A DNA stretch of 64,000 nt, from the NCBI RefSeq assembly GCF_037201815.1, contig NZ_CP147407.1:1488001-1552000 (forward strand), written 5' to 3'. This document shows, piece by piece, positions 34,762 to 43,436 of this stretch (positions within the stretch are counted from its first letter, which is position 1; the number at the start of each line of letters is the position of its first letter). The notes below the pieces were generated by a model. It was not told where the DNA came from. It made no database searches and saw only the letters and a list, made by a program, of their open reading frames with translations. This DNA comes from Metabacillus sp. FJAT-52054. Its GTDB lineage: Bacteria; Bacillota; Bacilli; Bacillales; Bacillaceae. A program made the translations under genes and the position numbers.

Positions 34762-36546
34762 ATGGATCAGCAAAAAGAAAAAACAGACTCCATGTACACA
34801 GTACTCAATTCACATGGAAAGATACTTTATGCTTCAGCAAATACCATTGATTTAATGGGTGTTAAGAATGATGAGCTAATTGGAAATTATTTTTCTGACT
34901 TTGTACATAGTGAAGATGTTCAGACACTGGAAAGTTACATGCAGAATCAGCATCATATGGATCCTTGTACTTTCAGGATGCGATGTAGAGATGATTTTGT
35001 CTGGGCAGAAGCTACGCTGGATTACATCAGGAGTATGATTGGGGATGGAAACCGGGAAGAAATCGTCCTAAGAATTATTCATTGTAATGGAAAGCAGAGA
35101 ATACCAAACGAGCAGTGGATAATAAATGCGGATGGAATGGATGAAAAAAGATATTTAAATAATTTGCCAAGCCCGCTTTTAATTACTGTAAATGGAATTA
35201 TTCAATATGCGAATAAGGAAGCCATAGCACTCTTAAATGCAGGGACTGATGATTCCAAACTCATTGGACTCAATTCTCTTGAGCTGATTCAGGATGAATA
35301 CAGGGAGATATTCCGAAACCGTATAGAGCGGCTCCAAAAAGGCGGCAAGATCGGCACTGTGGAGCAAACATGGAGACGACTTGATGGGGTCCCGATTGAA
35401 ATTGAGGTGAAGACCTCCTCCATACAATATGAACATAAACGAGCTGAGCTTGTTGTCCTGCTTGATATTTCTGCCCGCAAACGATTTCAGAAGATCCTGC
35501 AGAAAAGCCGTGAACGCTATCAGAGGCTTATACAAAATTCATTGGACACCATCGCGGTCATCCATCGGAATAAATGGGTATTTATCAATGAATCCGGTGT
35601 CAAGCTGTTCCAGGCTTCAGGGTATCAGGATATGCTCGGGAAGAATTACTGCCATTTCATGGAGGAAGAACAGGAGAAGATTGCGCAAACGCTAATTAAA
35701 GAAATTCTGATTGGCCAATCAGATTCCGAAATAGGAGAAGTGATCTGGAGAACATATGAAAACAGGCTGATCTATACAGAAATGGTCTGCATCCCAACTT
35801 CTTATTTCGGAGAGCCTGCCGTACAAGTGATATTGAGGGATTTATCCGAAAAGAAGAAGACCGAAGAACTAATGCTGAGATCTGAAAAATTATCTGTAGC
35901 CGGACAGCTTGCTGCTGGCATTGCCCATGAAATTCGAAACCCTCTCACAGCGATTAAAGGGTTTTTACAGTTAATGAGGACTAAAGAAAGAAGCAGCGAC
36001 CAGTACTTTGATATCGTCTTTGGGGAATTAAACCGCATTGAGCTCATTTTGAGCGAGCTTCTGGTCCTTGCAAAGCCTCAGAACAGCATGTTTATTGAAA
36101 CGGATTTGAAGACGCTTATATTAGAAGTAACAACGTTGCTTGAGACTCAGGCAAATTTGAACGGTGTTTTTATTGAAAACGTCCATTCGGAGGATGAATC
36201 CATCCTTTTTGGTGATCCAAACCAGCTTAAACAGGTCTTTATAAATTTAATCAAAAATTCCATTGATGCGATGCCAAAGGGCGGAAGAGTAAAAATTTGC
36301 ACAAGTTTGAATCAAAATCAAATTAAAGTTACCGTTCAGGATGAAGGGGAGGGCATTCCCGAAGCCGTCCTTAAAAAAATGGGAGATCCGTTTTTTACAA
36401 CGAAGGAAAAAGGAACGGGACTTGGATTAATGATTACGTATAATATTATTGAAAATCATTTTGGAAAGGTTAGCCTTGCCAGTGAGAAAGGAAAAGGAAC
36501 AATCTTTACAATCTGGTTCCCAATAAAAGAAGGACGCCCGGTATAA
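34762..36546 (+). CDS. kinA: Sporulation sensor kinase KinA
   Basis: Encodes 594 residues: three PAS domains (about 8-115, 135-240, 255-365), HisKA with His389 (IAHEIRNPLTAIKG), and HATPase (DEGEGIP, GTGLGL). No membrane span, so cytoplasmic, like KinA (606 residues). It would phosphorylate Spo0F and start the phosphorelay. The place between pbpH and patA matches B. subtilis. The ATG at 34762 has GGGGGG 8 bases upstream; the TTG at 34735 lacks a site. Confidence 0.85.
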   Translation: MDQQKEKTDSMYTVLNSHGKILYASANTIDLMGVKNDELIGNYFSDFVHSEDVQTLESYMQNQHHMDPCTFRMRCRDDFVWAEATLDYIRSMIGDGNREEIVLRIIHCNGKQRIPNEQWIINADGMDEKRYLNNLPSPLLITVNGIIQYANKEAIALLNAGTDDSKLIGLNSLELIQDEYREIFRNRIERLQKGGKIGTVEQTWRRLDGVPIEIEVKTSSIQYEHKRAELVVLLDISARKRFQKILQKSRERYQRLIQNSLDTIAVIHRNKWVFINESGVKLFQASGYQDMLGKNYCHFMEEEQEKIAQTLIKEILIGQSDSEIGEVIWRTYENRLIYTEMVCIPTSYFGEPAVQVILRDLSEKKKTEELMLRSEKLSVAGQLAAGIAHEIRNPLTAIKGFLQLMRTKERSSDQYFDIVFGELNRIELILSELLVLAKPQNSMFIETDLKTLILEVTTLLETQANLNGVFIENVHSEDESILFGDPNQLKQVFINLIKNSIDAMPKGGRVKICTSLNQNQIKVTVQDEGEGIPEAVLKKMGDPFFTTKEKGTGLGLMITYNIIENHFGKVSLASEKGKGTIFTIWFPIKEGRPV

Positions 36547-36563
36547 AATGAGCGTCCTTTTTT
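36531..36563 (+). terminator. Terminator of kinA
   Basis: The stem AGGACGC / GCGTCCT starts inside the last codons and is followed by TTTTTTATT. Confidence 0.82.
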
Positions 36564-36566
36564 ATT

Positions 36567-36632
36567 GATCTGTTAAAGCCTGATGCTATTTTTAACGCCT
36601 GCAGCGGAAATCAACAGACAAATTTAACTGTA
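36567..36632 (-). repeat. Short deleted MITE copy
   Basis: Starts GATCTGTTAAAGCCTGATG and ends AATCAACAGACAAATTTAAC, matching both ends of the full element in reverse orientation, with most of the middle missing. Confidence 0.7.
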
Positions 36633-37793
36633 TTAAACCGGCTGAACCACATGGCGGATATAGTGATCCAAGCGGTCCATCCCCTTCTCCAGTTCTTCCA
36701 TTGAATAAGCATAGGAAATGCGGACAAATCCTTCTCCGTACTTTGAAAAAGCACTTCCCGGAACGACAGCCACCCCGCCGTCGCTTACAAGGGATAGCGC
36801 AAAATCAAATGAGGAGAGTCCGAACTTTTTAATCGAAGGGAAAATATAAAAAGCTCCAGTAGGCCTCGCTGTCTCGATACCCATTTTTATAAGCCTTCCG
36901 TATACATACTCCATTCTTTTTCGGTACTGGTCACGCATGATTAGGGCATCATCTATTCCATTTGTCAGCGCTTCAAATGCAGCTTTTTGTGAAATTGATG
37001 AAGCGCATGATACGTTGTACTGATGAACCTTCAGCATGTGCTTTGCTATTTCTTTACGTGCAAAAACGAATCCAATCCTCCACCCCGTCATGCTATGGGA
37101 TTTAGAAAGCCCATTAATGACGATGGTCTGCTCAGGAAGCATGGATGCTATGGAGGAATGGGCATCGGTAAAGACTAGCTCACTGTATATTTCATCAGAA
37201 AGAACAAAAATATCTCTGCCTCTTAACAGCTGGGCGATTTTTTCAAGCTCCTCTTTTTCAAGTGTCATACCGGTTGGGTTAGAGGGGTACGGCAGGATGA
37301 CGCATCTCGTTCGATCTGTCAGCCGCGCTTCAATTTGCTCAGCTGTCAGCTTAAATTGAGTTCTCGTCGTATCAGCATGGACCGGAATGGCACCGCATAG
37401 CTTTATAATCGGCTCGTAGCCTGGATATACCGGACCGGGCAGGATAACCTCGCTGCCTTCAGCTAGGATGGTCCTCAGAGTAAGATCAATCGCCTGGCTG
37501 GCGCCGGCTGTTACAATCATTTCGTCCTCTGGCCGGTAGGAAAGCTTATATTTTTTAAATAAATAATCACTGGCTGCTTTTCTAAGCTCTAAAAACCCTG
37601 CATTATGGGTGTAAGAAGTAAAATTATCATCAATTGCTTTTTTAGCTGCCGCTTTTACATGATGAGGAGTGAAAAAATCAGGCTGGCCAATCGTTAGCGA
37701 CACGACATCATCATAGTCTGCCACTAAATTGAAAAATTTTCGGATTCCTGACATTTCAAGTTCTTTCACTCTCGGCTGGATTAAATGTTCCAT
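36633..37793 (-). CDS. patA: PatA, class I/II aminotransferase
   Basis: PLP-dependent aminotransferase of 386 residues. The Schiff-base Lys lies in GLSKSHSMTGWRIGF; earlier landmarks are TAGASQAID, YPSNPTG and SDEIYSEL. In B. subtilis PatA acts in lysine biosynthesis (N-acetyl-LL-diaminopimelate aminotransferase). The place next to kinA matches. ATG with AAAAGGTGAT. Cytoplasmic. Confidence 0.88.
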   Translation of the reverse strand: MEHLIQPRVKELEMSGIRKFFNLVADYDDVVSLTIGQPDFFTPHHVKAAAKKAIDDNFTSYTHNAGFLELRKAASDYLFKKYKLSYRPEDEMIVTAGASQAIDLTLRTILAEGSEVILPGPVYPGYEPIIKLCGAIPVHADTTRTQFKLTAEQIEARLTDRTRCVILPYPSNPTGMTLEKEELEKIAQLLRGRDIFVLSDEIYSELVFTDAHSSIASMLPEQTIVINGLSKSHSMTGWRIGFVFARKEIAKHMLKVHQYNVSCASSISQKAAFEALTNGIDDALIMRDQYRKRMEYVYGRLIKMGIETARPTGAFYIFPSIKKFGLSSFDFALSLVSDGGVAVVPGSAFSKYGEGFVRISYAYSMEELEKGMDRLDHYIRHVVQPV

Positions 37794-37990
37794 ACAATCA
37801 CCTTTTCTTCCTCGTGCTTATGTCTCATTTTAACAAATCTTATCGGGGATTTGTAAAGATAAACTTTTTCGCTGCTAAAGTCCTCCTTACAATGGAGTCC
37901 AATCATATGTATACTTAAGAAAGATGGTTTAATTCCAGCATGAAAGGGTAAATTCATATGGAATAAAACTGTGAATCGGAGTTGGAGCAA

Positions 37991-38956
37991 TTGATTAGAA
38001 CCGTAGCCGTAACCAACACAGGGGATGTAGTATACGATTTGCCGCTAAGTTCTTTAAAGAAAGAAGATTATAAGTGGTACTGGGTTGATTTTCAAGAACC
38101 AACTGAAAAAGAAATCCAGCTGCTTTCGAAATTTTTCCGTTTTCATCCATTAGCGATTGAAGACTGCGTTGAATTTACCCAGAGACCTAAGATGGACTTT
38201 TACGATGGATATTTTTTTCTTGTTCTTCATGCAATCCATCAAAAAACCCTTGATGCAGAGGAAGTTGACTTGTTCGTAAGTGATCAATATCTTGTTTCCT
38301 TCCATAAAAAACCTATAAGGGAAATCAGCAATATGTTTCTCCGCGTCAAAAAGGACGCTGCGATGCAGGCCGGACCTCTCCAAATTATGTATCAAATTCT
38401 AGACAAACTTGTCGACGATTACTTCCCTCCTGTTTACCGTCTGGAGGATGTATTAAATTCACTTGAGGATAAAACTGAGGAAAGAACAATCAGCTCGATT
38501 ATGGAAGAGGTCTTCAGCATCAGAACGGATTTATCAAGTGTTCGCAGGAGTATTATCCCTATGAGGGATTTACTGTATAGAATGATTTCTTCAACGAAGC
38601 TGAACGGATTGAAGGAGAAAGAAATTTATTTGCAGGACGTTTATGACCACTTGCTGAAGCTCGTTGAAATGATTGATGCAAATAGGGAACTGACTGCCGA
38701 TATTCGGGACAGCTACCTTTCAATCAGTTCAGATAAAATGAACCGGATTATGATGACGCTGACAGTGATGTCATCCATATTTCTTCCTCTCACATTCATT
38801 GCAGGGCTTTACGGGATGAATTTTCAATACATGCCTGAGCTGCAGGGAAGAAACAGTTATTTCATCGTTATAGGTATTATGATTGTAATCGCTCTGCTCA
38901 TGATTGGATTCTTTTGGAAGGTCGGCTGGCTACGCTATAAAAAATCTAAGTTTTAA
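37991..38956 (+). CDS. corA: CorA-type Mg2+/Co2+ transporter
   Basis: Encodes 321 residues: a large soluble funnel domain (about 1-260), two C-terminal membrane helices and the signature YGMNF between them. It carries Mg2+ or related divalent ions inward. The TTG at 37991 is 9 bases from GGAG; the track-style TTG at 37982 is too close. No operon partner, but the small gene at 39008 follows at 51 bases. Confidence 0.88.
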   Translation: MIRTVAVTNTGDVVYDLPLSSLKKEDYKWYWVDFQEPTEKEIQLLSKFFRFHPLAIEDCVEFTQRPKMDFYDGYFFLVLHAIHQKTLDAEEVDLFVSDQYLVSFHKKPIREISNMFLRVKKDAAMQAGPLQIMYQILDKLVDDYFPPVYRLEDVLNSLEDKTEERTISSIMEEVFSIRTDLSSVRRSIIPMRDLLYRMISSTKLNGLKEKEIYLQDVYDHLLKLVEMIDANRELTADIRDSYLSISSDKMNRIMMTLTVMSSIFLPLTFIAGLYGMNFQYMPELQGRNSYFIVIGIMIVIALLMIGFFWKVGWLRYKKSKF

Positions 38957-39007
38957 CTGTTTCTCATAGGTGAGAAATTAAATATCCCTCTTAAGAAGGT
39001 GAAAATT

Positions 39008-39211
39008 GTGCTTCCAGATGATGCCTATCTTACACCGGAAGAGAAAATACTTGTTGTAAAGCTCAGAAGTGAAATGTTTAATGCAATGACCTTAGAGCAT
39101 ATGAAATTTTATAAAGCAGAAATGGAAAAAATCTATGAACAAGCTGAGCGCAGAGAAGCTTTTAAAGAAAAAATGAAAAAGATGGAAGAAGAAATTCGGT
39201 CTCACGGTTAG
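39008..39211 (+). CDS. Small coiled, charged hypothetical protein
   Basis: Encodes 67 residues, almost all helix and rich in Glu and Lys. Family not recognised. The GTG at 39008 has GAAGGTG about 6 bases away. It may be cotranscribed with corA, but I see no functional link. Ends in a strong hairpin. Confidence 0.6.
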   Translation: MLPDDAYLTPEEKILVVKLRSEMFNAMTLEHMKFYKAEMEKIYEQAERREAFKEKMKKMEEEIRSHG

Positions 39212-39228
39212 AGAGACCGAATTTTTTT
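39191..39228. terminator. Bidirectional terminator
   Basis: The stem AAATTCGGTCTC / GAGACCGAATTT overlaps the last codons of the gene at 39008 and precedes a T-run. Also usable by the minus-strand gene at 39227. Confidence 0.85.
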
Positions 39229-39355
39229 ATTTAGCAGAAGGGTGTGATTTTCTGGCGGCCGAATTAGCTGTTTTTGCTTCAGCTGAAAATTCTGTATCTG
39301 TAATTGCTTTTGTGTGCTGCAGGCCGGATTTCGATTTGCGGTTTCTCTTTGTCAT
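39227..39355 (-). CDS. Tiny basic protein with a TEFSAE motif
   Basis: Encodes 42 residues: a basic start MTKRNRKSKSG, then DTEFSAE at about 20-26 and an Ala/Ser/Lys end. The motif resembles the GPR site of gamma spore proteins. AAAGGAGGG is placed correctly before the ATG. Upstream, GTAAA-N18-CATCATA roughly fits a forespore sigma promoter, low confidence. Third small TEFxE gene of this window. Confidence 0.6.
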   Translation of the reverse strand: MTKRNRKSKSGLQHTKAITDTEFSAEAKTANSAARKSHPSAK

Positions 39356-39497
39356 GATGATCCCTCCTTTCATTAACTATGATGGCCAGATCCTCAAATC
39401 ATTTTACTGGTAAAAGAAAGGTGAATTTCATGTGCCGCCGTTAAAAGCTGCTTATTTCAAGTATAATAAAGATAATAGATCAAAGCGGGGGGCATGT

Positions 39498-40052
39498 ATG
39501 ATTAGAATAGCGATTATCGGTCAATCTGGAGTTATACCTGAGGAAATATGCACAATTGCTGAGGAAGCAGGAGCTGAGGTTGCGAAAAGAGGGGCTGTTC
39601 TCCTTACAGGCGGTGGGAGCGGGGTCATGGAGCATGCTTCAAAGGGGGCTAAAGAAGCAGGGGGACTTGTTATCGGTATCTTAGCCGGCGATAAGACTGA
39701 TGTGGCAAATGATTATTTGGATGTCCCTATTACGACAGGCCTGGGTTTTGATTATCGCAGTCTCATACTCGTTCATTCCTGTGATGCGATCATTATGATC
39801 AGGGGAGGGAACGGGACTCTCGGTGAGTTGTCAGCAGCTTATATGAATAGTAAGCCGGTCGTTATCGTCGAAACCTCGGGAGGCTGGGCAGCTAAGATAA
39901 AAGATGCTGCATTTGAAGGCAGCTATCTTGATGAACGGAGAACCGTGGAAATGCATTATGCCCATTCCGGAAAAGCAGCTGTTAAAAGAGCATTCGAACT
40001 CCTTGATCTGAAACGGGATACTGTGAAAAATACGGGACTTACCGGAGATTAA
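39498..40052 (+). CDS. LOG-family / TIGR00725-type nucleotide-binding protein
   Basis: Encodes 184 residues with a Rossmann-like fold. TGGGSGVMEHASKGAKEAGG and RGGNGTLGELSAAY stand where lysine-decarboxylase-like (LOG) proteins have GGGxGxM and PGGxGTxxE. Related proteins are nucleotide 5'-monophosphate phosphoribohydrolases, but the Pro to Arg change at the second motif makes activity uncertain. The ATG at 39498 has GGGGGG upstream; the frame could extend to 39432 without a site. Confidence 0.8.
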   Translation: MIRIAIIGQSGVIPEEICTIAEEAGAEVAKRGAVLLTGGGSGVMEHASKGAKEAGGLVIGILAGDKTDVANDYLDVPITTGLGFDYRSLILVHSCDAIIMIRGGNGTLGELSAAYMNSKPVVIVETSGGWAAKIKDAAFEGSYLDERRTVEMHYAHSGKAAVKRAFELLDLKRDTVKNTGLTGD

Positions 40053-40071
40053 GGAGCTTGAAATGGGCAAA

Positions 40072-40113
40072 AAAAAACAGGCTGATGGGTAAACCCAATC
40101 AGTCTGTTTTTTG
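40072..40113 (+). terminator. Terminator of the LOG-family gene
   Basis: An imperfect hairpin, ACAGGCTGAT against ATCAGTCTGT, followed by TTTTTTG. The other strand has A/T flanks that may also end the gene at 40116. Confidence 0.75.
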
Positions 40114-40115
40114 TA

Positions 40116-40526
40116 TTAGAAGCAAGTAAATGAACTGATCTGGCGGAGATCAATGCCAAAGTAGCCCCATTGTCTAAAGCCTGGGAACCATCTGAATCCT
40201 GCTGTAGAATTTCTGCCGACAAATGTTGGATAGAACCAGAATTGCTGTCCGTTATTCAGCCATACATAAGTGTTTCTGTATAAACACCTGCGGATTCCAC
40301 CAGGGTCAACAGCAAAAGCAGTTGCCTGCTGCTGTGGGGTGAAGCCAGGGGGTGGACCTGGAGGCTGTCCCTGCCCTTGTCCTTGACCAGGAAATCCACC
40401 GCCTCCTGGCGGCGGAGGTGGTGGCATCATTTGACGGTCAAATGGATTGAAAGCATAGGAATATGGATCGTATGCGTTAGGAGCGTATGGATAAAATTCA
40501 TAGGGATTTGCTAAATAGGGATACAT
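40116..40526 (-). CDS. Tyr/Pro/Gly-rich protein, coat-type candidate
   Basis: Encodes 136 residues. An N-terminal Tyr/Pro/Asn-rich part (YPYLANPYEFYPYAP) precedes PPPPPPGGGG and a GQ repeat; the C-terminal half (RCLYRNTYVWLNNGQQFWFYPTF in two stretches) is a compact, aromatic-rich domain ending in FTCF. No signal peptide. The composition resembles spore-coat or surface proteins of bacilli; the conserved C-terminal domain is common in the group, but its function is not known to me. AAGGAGG before the ATG. Confidence 0.75.
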   Translation of the reverse strand: MYPYLANPYEFYPYAPNAYDPYSYAFNPFDRQMMPPPPPPGGGGFPGQGQGQGQPPGPPPGFTPQQQATAFAVDPGGIRRCLYRNTYVWLNNGQQFWFYPTFVGRNSTAGFRWFPGFRQWGYFGIDLRQISSFTCF

Positions 40527-40606
40527 AAATTTCCTCCTTCTTGAGGGAAAGTGTAGTCAATGTACCCTATGCATAAATTCAATAATGGGTGTTTGCCCGC
40601 CTGAAT

Positions 40607-41578
40607 TTACAGATGAACTTTTTGCTTTGGAGAATATTGAAAGTAGCAGCTGTGATGAATCGATTTGCACTTCTTTTTGGTCTGTGCAGCCGCGTTGCTC
40701 AATTCTTCGCTTGATGAAAAGTGCATCGTTTGATTTGTTACAACTGCGATGGAAAGGCTTACGAGGGGAATTTCCTCATACACATTTTTTCTGGATAGCC
40801 CAACGGTATATCCGCGGTCCCAGTCCTCCTCTTCGTAATACTTTTTTGCCACAACAGTAAACTCATTGATAATATTTTTGCAAAGCTGCTCGTACCCGAA
40901 ATGCGGTACGACGGCAAGAAAGTCGTCACCGCCAATATGGCCTAAAAAAGCGTTTTCGTTTTTTTTGAAAAAAAGATATTTAATTAGAATATTGGCTGTC
41001 TCTTTTATAAGAAGGTCACCCCTCTTAAAACCAAACAAATCATTATATTCTTTAAAATGATCCAGGTCTGCATAAAGAAGGGAAAAAGGATGCTCCGTAC
41101 TAATGATTTCGTTAAGCTTCTGCTCAATGAGCACATTTCCGGGCAAACCGGTGAGCGGGTTCGTCCACGTGGCAAGATCGGCTTGGACTTCTGCAAATTT
41201 GATGAGGAGGTTCCTGATGCTGATAATTCCGGAGTATTTACCTTCTGAAGTCACAATAATGTAATCATAAAGATGCTGCTCTTCGCGGTTCATGGCAAGA
41301 GAGCTTACCTCGGTTATGCTGTCTTCCTGGTCTACAATCAGAGGCTTGGAGTCCATAATTAATTCAATAGGGCGCCCCATAAAAAGATCATACCCATATT
41401 TGGCTGAAAGCTTGTGGTTATAGCGGGATTTCATCACGAGTCCAATTGGGCGGTCATTTTTTAAGACAACAATCCCTTGGGCGGAAGGCTGTTCTTCAAA
41501 TATGGAACCGGCGGTTTGGGTTTTGACATCCCCTGTAATAACCGGCGCTTTTTCGGTTATTTCTCCAATCTTTATCAT
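40607..41578 (-). CDS. GGDEF-domain protein with N-terminal CBS pair
   Basis: Encodes 323 residues: a CBS-type pair (about 15-125; VLKNDRPIGLVMKSR, SGIISIRNLL), then a GGDEF domain. The active-site loop reads GGDDF at 216-220, with Asp for the fourth Glu, and the first metal Asp is in YADLDHFK. Activity as a diguanylate cyclase is therefore uncertain; it could be a receptor. CBS domains often sense adenine nucleotides. AAGGAG is 8 bases before the chosen ATG; the ATG at 41584 is too close. Cytoplasmic. Confidence 0.8.
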   Translation of the reverse strand: MIKIGEITEKAPVITGDVKTQTAGSIFEEQPSAQGIVVLKNDRPIGLVMKSRYNHKLSAKYGYDLFMGRPIELIMDSKPLIVDQEDSITEVSSLAMNREEQHLYDYIIVTSEGKYSGIISIRNLLIKFAEVQADLATWTNPLTGLPGNVLIEQKLNEIISTEHPFSLLYADLDHFKEYNDLFGFKRGDLLIKETANILIKYLFFKKNENAFLGHIGGDDFLAVVPHFGYEQLCKNIINEFTVVAKKYYEEEDWDRGYTVGLSRKNVYEEIPLVSLSIAVVTNQTMHFSSSEELSNAAAQTKKKCKSIHHSCYFQYSPKQKVHL

Positions 41579-41692
41579 GAGCATGACTCCTTGACTAGTT
41601 CGCGTTGTGCATTAATTACTACTATTTTACTATAAGGCTCGACAAAATTATATTAATTTTATGTAAAGAAAGGAAAAGTTCCTTGCTATTAT

Positions 41693-41723
41693 AAAAAACC
41701 AGCTCTTTATTAGAGAGCTGGTC
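41693..41723 (-). terminator. Terminator of the MFS gene
   Basis: On the minus strand ACCAGCTCT pairs with AGAGCTGGT and is followed by TTTTTTATA. Confidence 0.82.
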
Positions 41724-41733
41724 GATTGAATGA

Positions 41734-43260
41734 CTATTTAGCCTGTTTAACAGGAGTTTTAGTGTTCTGCTGCAGGCTGCCTGGTACTTCGAGTCTGGCG
41801 TTAGGCATAAGTGCAACAAAAACGAGAGCAAGAACGCCTGCAGCCAGGGACCACATAAACATTTCCGAAATGGATCCAGCCATAGCATCCTGAATGGCAG
41901 AGAGTACATTAGGCGGCATTTGCTCCCTTGCTTCAGGGGAAAGCATAGCTCTAGAATCCCCTGTAGGGCTGAATTTTTCGAAATTAGGCATTGTTTTTTT
42001 CAATTCATCCATTAAAAGATTATTTTGCAGGGTTCCAAATACGGTTACACCAAGTGTCATACCAATCGTACGGAAAAAGGCGTTCGTGGAGTTTGCTGTT
42101 CCGCGCTGTCTCATGCTGATGCCATGCACAGAAGCCATACTGAGCAGCGGGAATGAAAATCCAACGCCAAGCCCTAAAATCACCATATAAATGGTTAAAT
42201 ATACTCTTGGAGTATCTGCTGAAAGCGTGCCAAGGAGAAACAGGCCGGCAATGAACAGAACAGCCGAGATCAGCATCAGGCTGCGATAGGAGGTCTTCGA
42301 AGCAAAACCTCCTCCAGCCTGGCTGCCTGCAACACTTCCAAGCATCATAGGCATTAGGATAAATCCTGCATTAGTTGCAGATCCTCCATAAACGCCCTGT
42401 ACAAAAATCGGAATGAATATTGTGCCTAGAATAAAAGCGGATCCGTAAAAGAATCCTGCTGCCTGACTGGCTGCGAACAGCCTGTTCTTAAATAAATCGA
42501 ATGGAATGACAGGGTCTGAGGCTTTTCTTTCAACAAATATAAAGGATATAAGCAAAATGGCAAAACCGGCAATCAGACCCGCCATTAACGGGGAATTCCA
42601 AGGAATTTCATCTCCGCCAAGCTCGAGTGAAAACATAAGGCATAATACAGAAGCTACGAGCAGGGAGGCCCCAGCCCAGACAATTTTCTGCTTCCTGCGT
42701 TCTAGTGATTCGAAATAAAATTTTACGACTAGGAAAAAAGCAATCAGGCCAAGAGGAATGTTTACATAAAATACCCAGCGCCAATTTAGAAAATCCGTTA
42801 AATAGGCTCCGAGAAGCGGACCGAATACACTGGATATTCCAAAAACAGCTCCAAACAAACCTGACATTTTGCCCCGTTTTTCAGGAGGGAAAATATCGAA
42901 CATAATCGTAAATGCAATCGGCATTAGCGCACCTCCGCCAATCCCCTGAATAGCACGGTAAATACTAAGCTGCGCCATATCCTGAGCGGTGCCGCAAAGA
43001 ATAGATCCGATAATAAAGATGGTTAATCCTGCAATGAAAAATCTTTTTCGGCCGTACATGTCAGAGAGCTTGCCGAAAATAGGCATCCCCGCAACACTTG
43101 CAATCATGTATGCTGATGTTACCCAGATGAATTGATCCAATCCTCCCAGATCCCCTACTATGGTTCCCATCGCAGTAGCCACGATTGTGTTATCCATCGC
43201 GGCCATTAAAATCCCAAGCAGGAGACCCGTGACAACAAGGCCTTTTTTGCTTTCTTTCAT
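41734..43260 (-). CDS. 14-span MFS drug exporter (DHA2, EmrB/QacA type)
   Basis: Encodes 508 residues. Motif A GKLSDMYGRKR, motif C near GISSVFGPLLGAYL, and AAMDNTIVATAM of span 1 are typical for DHA2 drug:H+ antiporters such as Bmr3 and Mdr. It expels drugs or toxic metabolites at the cytoplasmic membrane. ATG with AAGGGAG. Divergent from the KinB-like kinase at 43437. The substrate is unknown. Confidence 0.87.
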   Translation of the reverse strand: MKESKKGLVVTGLLLGILMAAMDNTIVATAMGTIVGDLGGLDQFIWVTSAYMIASVAGMPIFGKLSDMYGRKRFFIAGLTIFIIGSILCGTAQDMAQLSIYRAIQGIGGGALMPIAFTIMFDIFPPEKRGKMSGLFGAVFGISSVFGPLLGAYLTDFLNWRWVFYVNIPLGLIAFFLVVKFYFESLERRKQKIVWAGASLLVASVLCLMFSLELGGDEIPWNSPLMAGLIAGFAILLISFIFVERKASDPVIPFDLFKNRLFAASQAAGFFYGSAFILGTIFIPIFVQGVYGGSATNAGFILMPMMLGSVAGSQAGGGFASKTSYRSLMLISAVLFIAGLFLLGTLSADTPRVYLTIYMVILGLGVGFSFPLLSMASVHGISMRQRGTANSTNAFFRTIGMTLGVTVFGTLQNNLLMDELKKTMPNFEKFSPTGDSRAMLSPEAREQMPPNVLSAIQDAMAGSISEMFMWSLAAGVLALVFVALMPNARLEVPGSLQQNTKTPVKQAK

Positions 43261-43384
43261 ATTGATTGCTCCCTTAAAATAAAGTGTCTTTCCATTTGAA
43301 TTATGAATTGATTATCCAAATTTGTACAGAATGGAATGGGCAAACCCGCAATTATTTTTTCTTATCGAATTTTTTGTACGGCTT

Positions 43385-43411
43385 AAAGGAAATTCATGAT
43401 ATATTTTGAAA
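43385..43411 (+). promoter_or_regulatory. Possible sigma-H promoter of the KinB-like gene
   Basis: AAAGGAAAT fits the sigma-H -35 RnAGGAwWW fully; 11 bases on, TTTGAAA fits the -10 GAAT only in part. Weak. Confidence 0.35.
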
Positions 43412-43436
43412 GTATTATGATGGACGGAGGTAGCGA

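Noticed and set aside
40585..40860. 91-codon plus frame over the end of the GGDEF gene
   Set aside because: Overlaps the supported minus gene; no domain.
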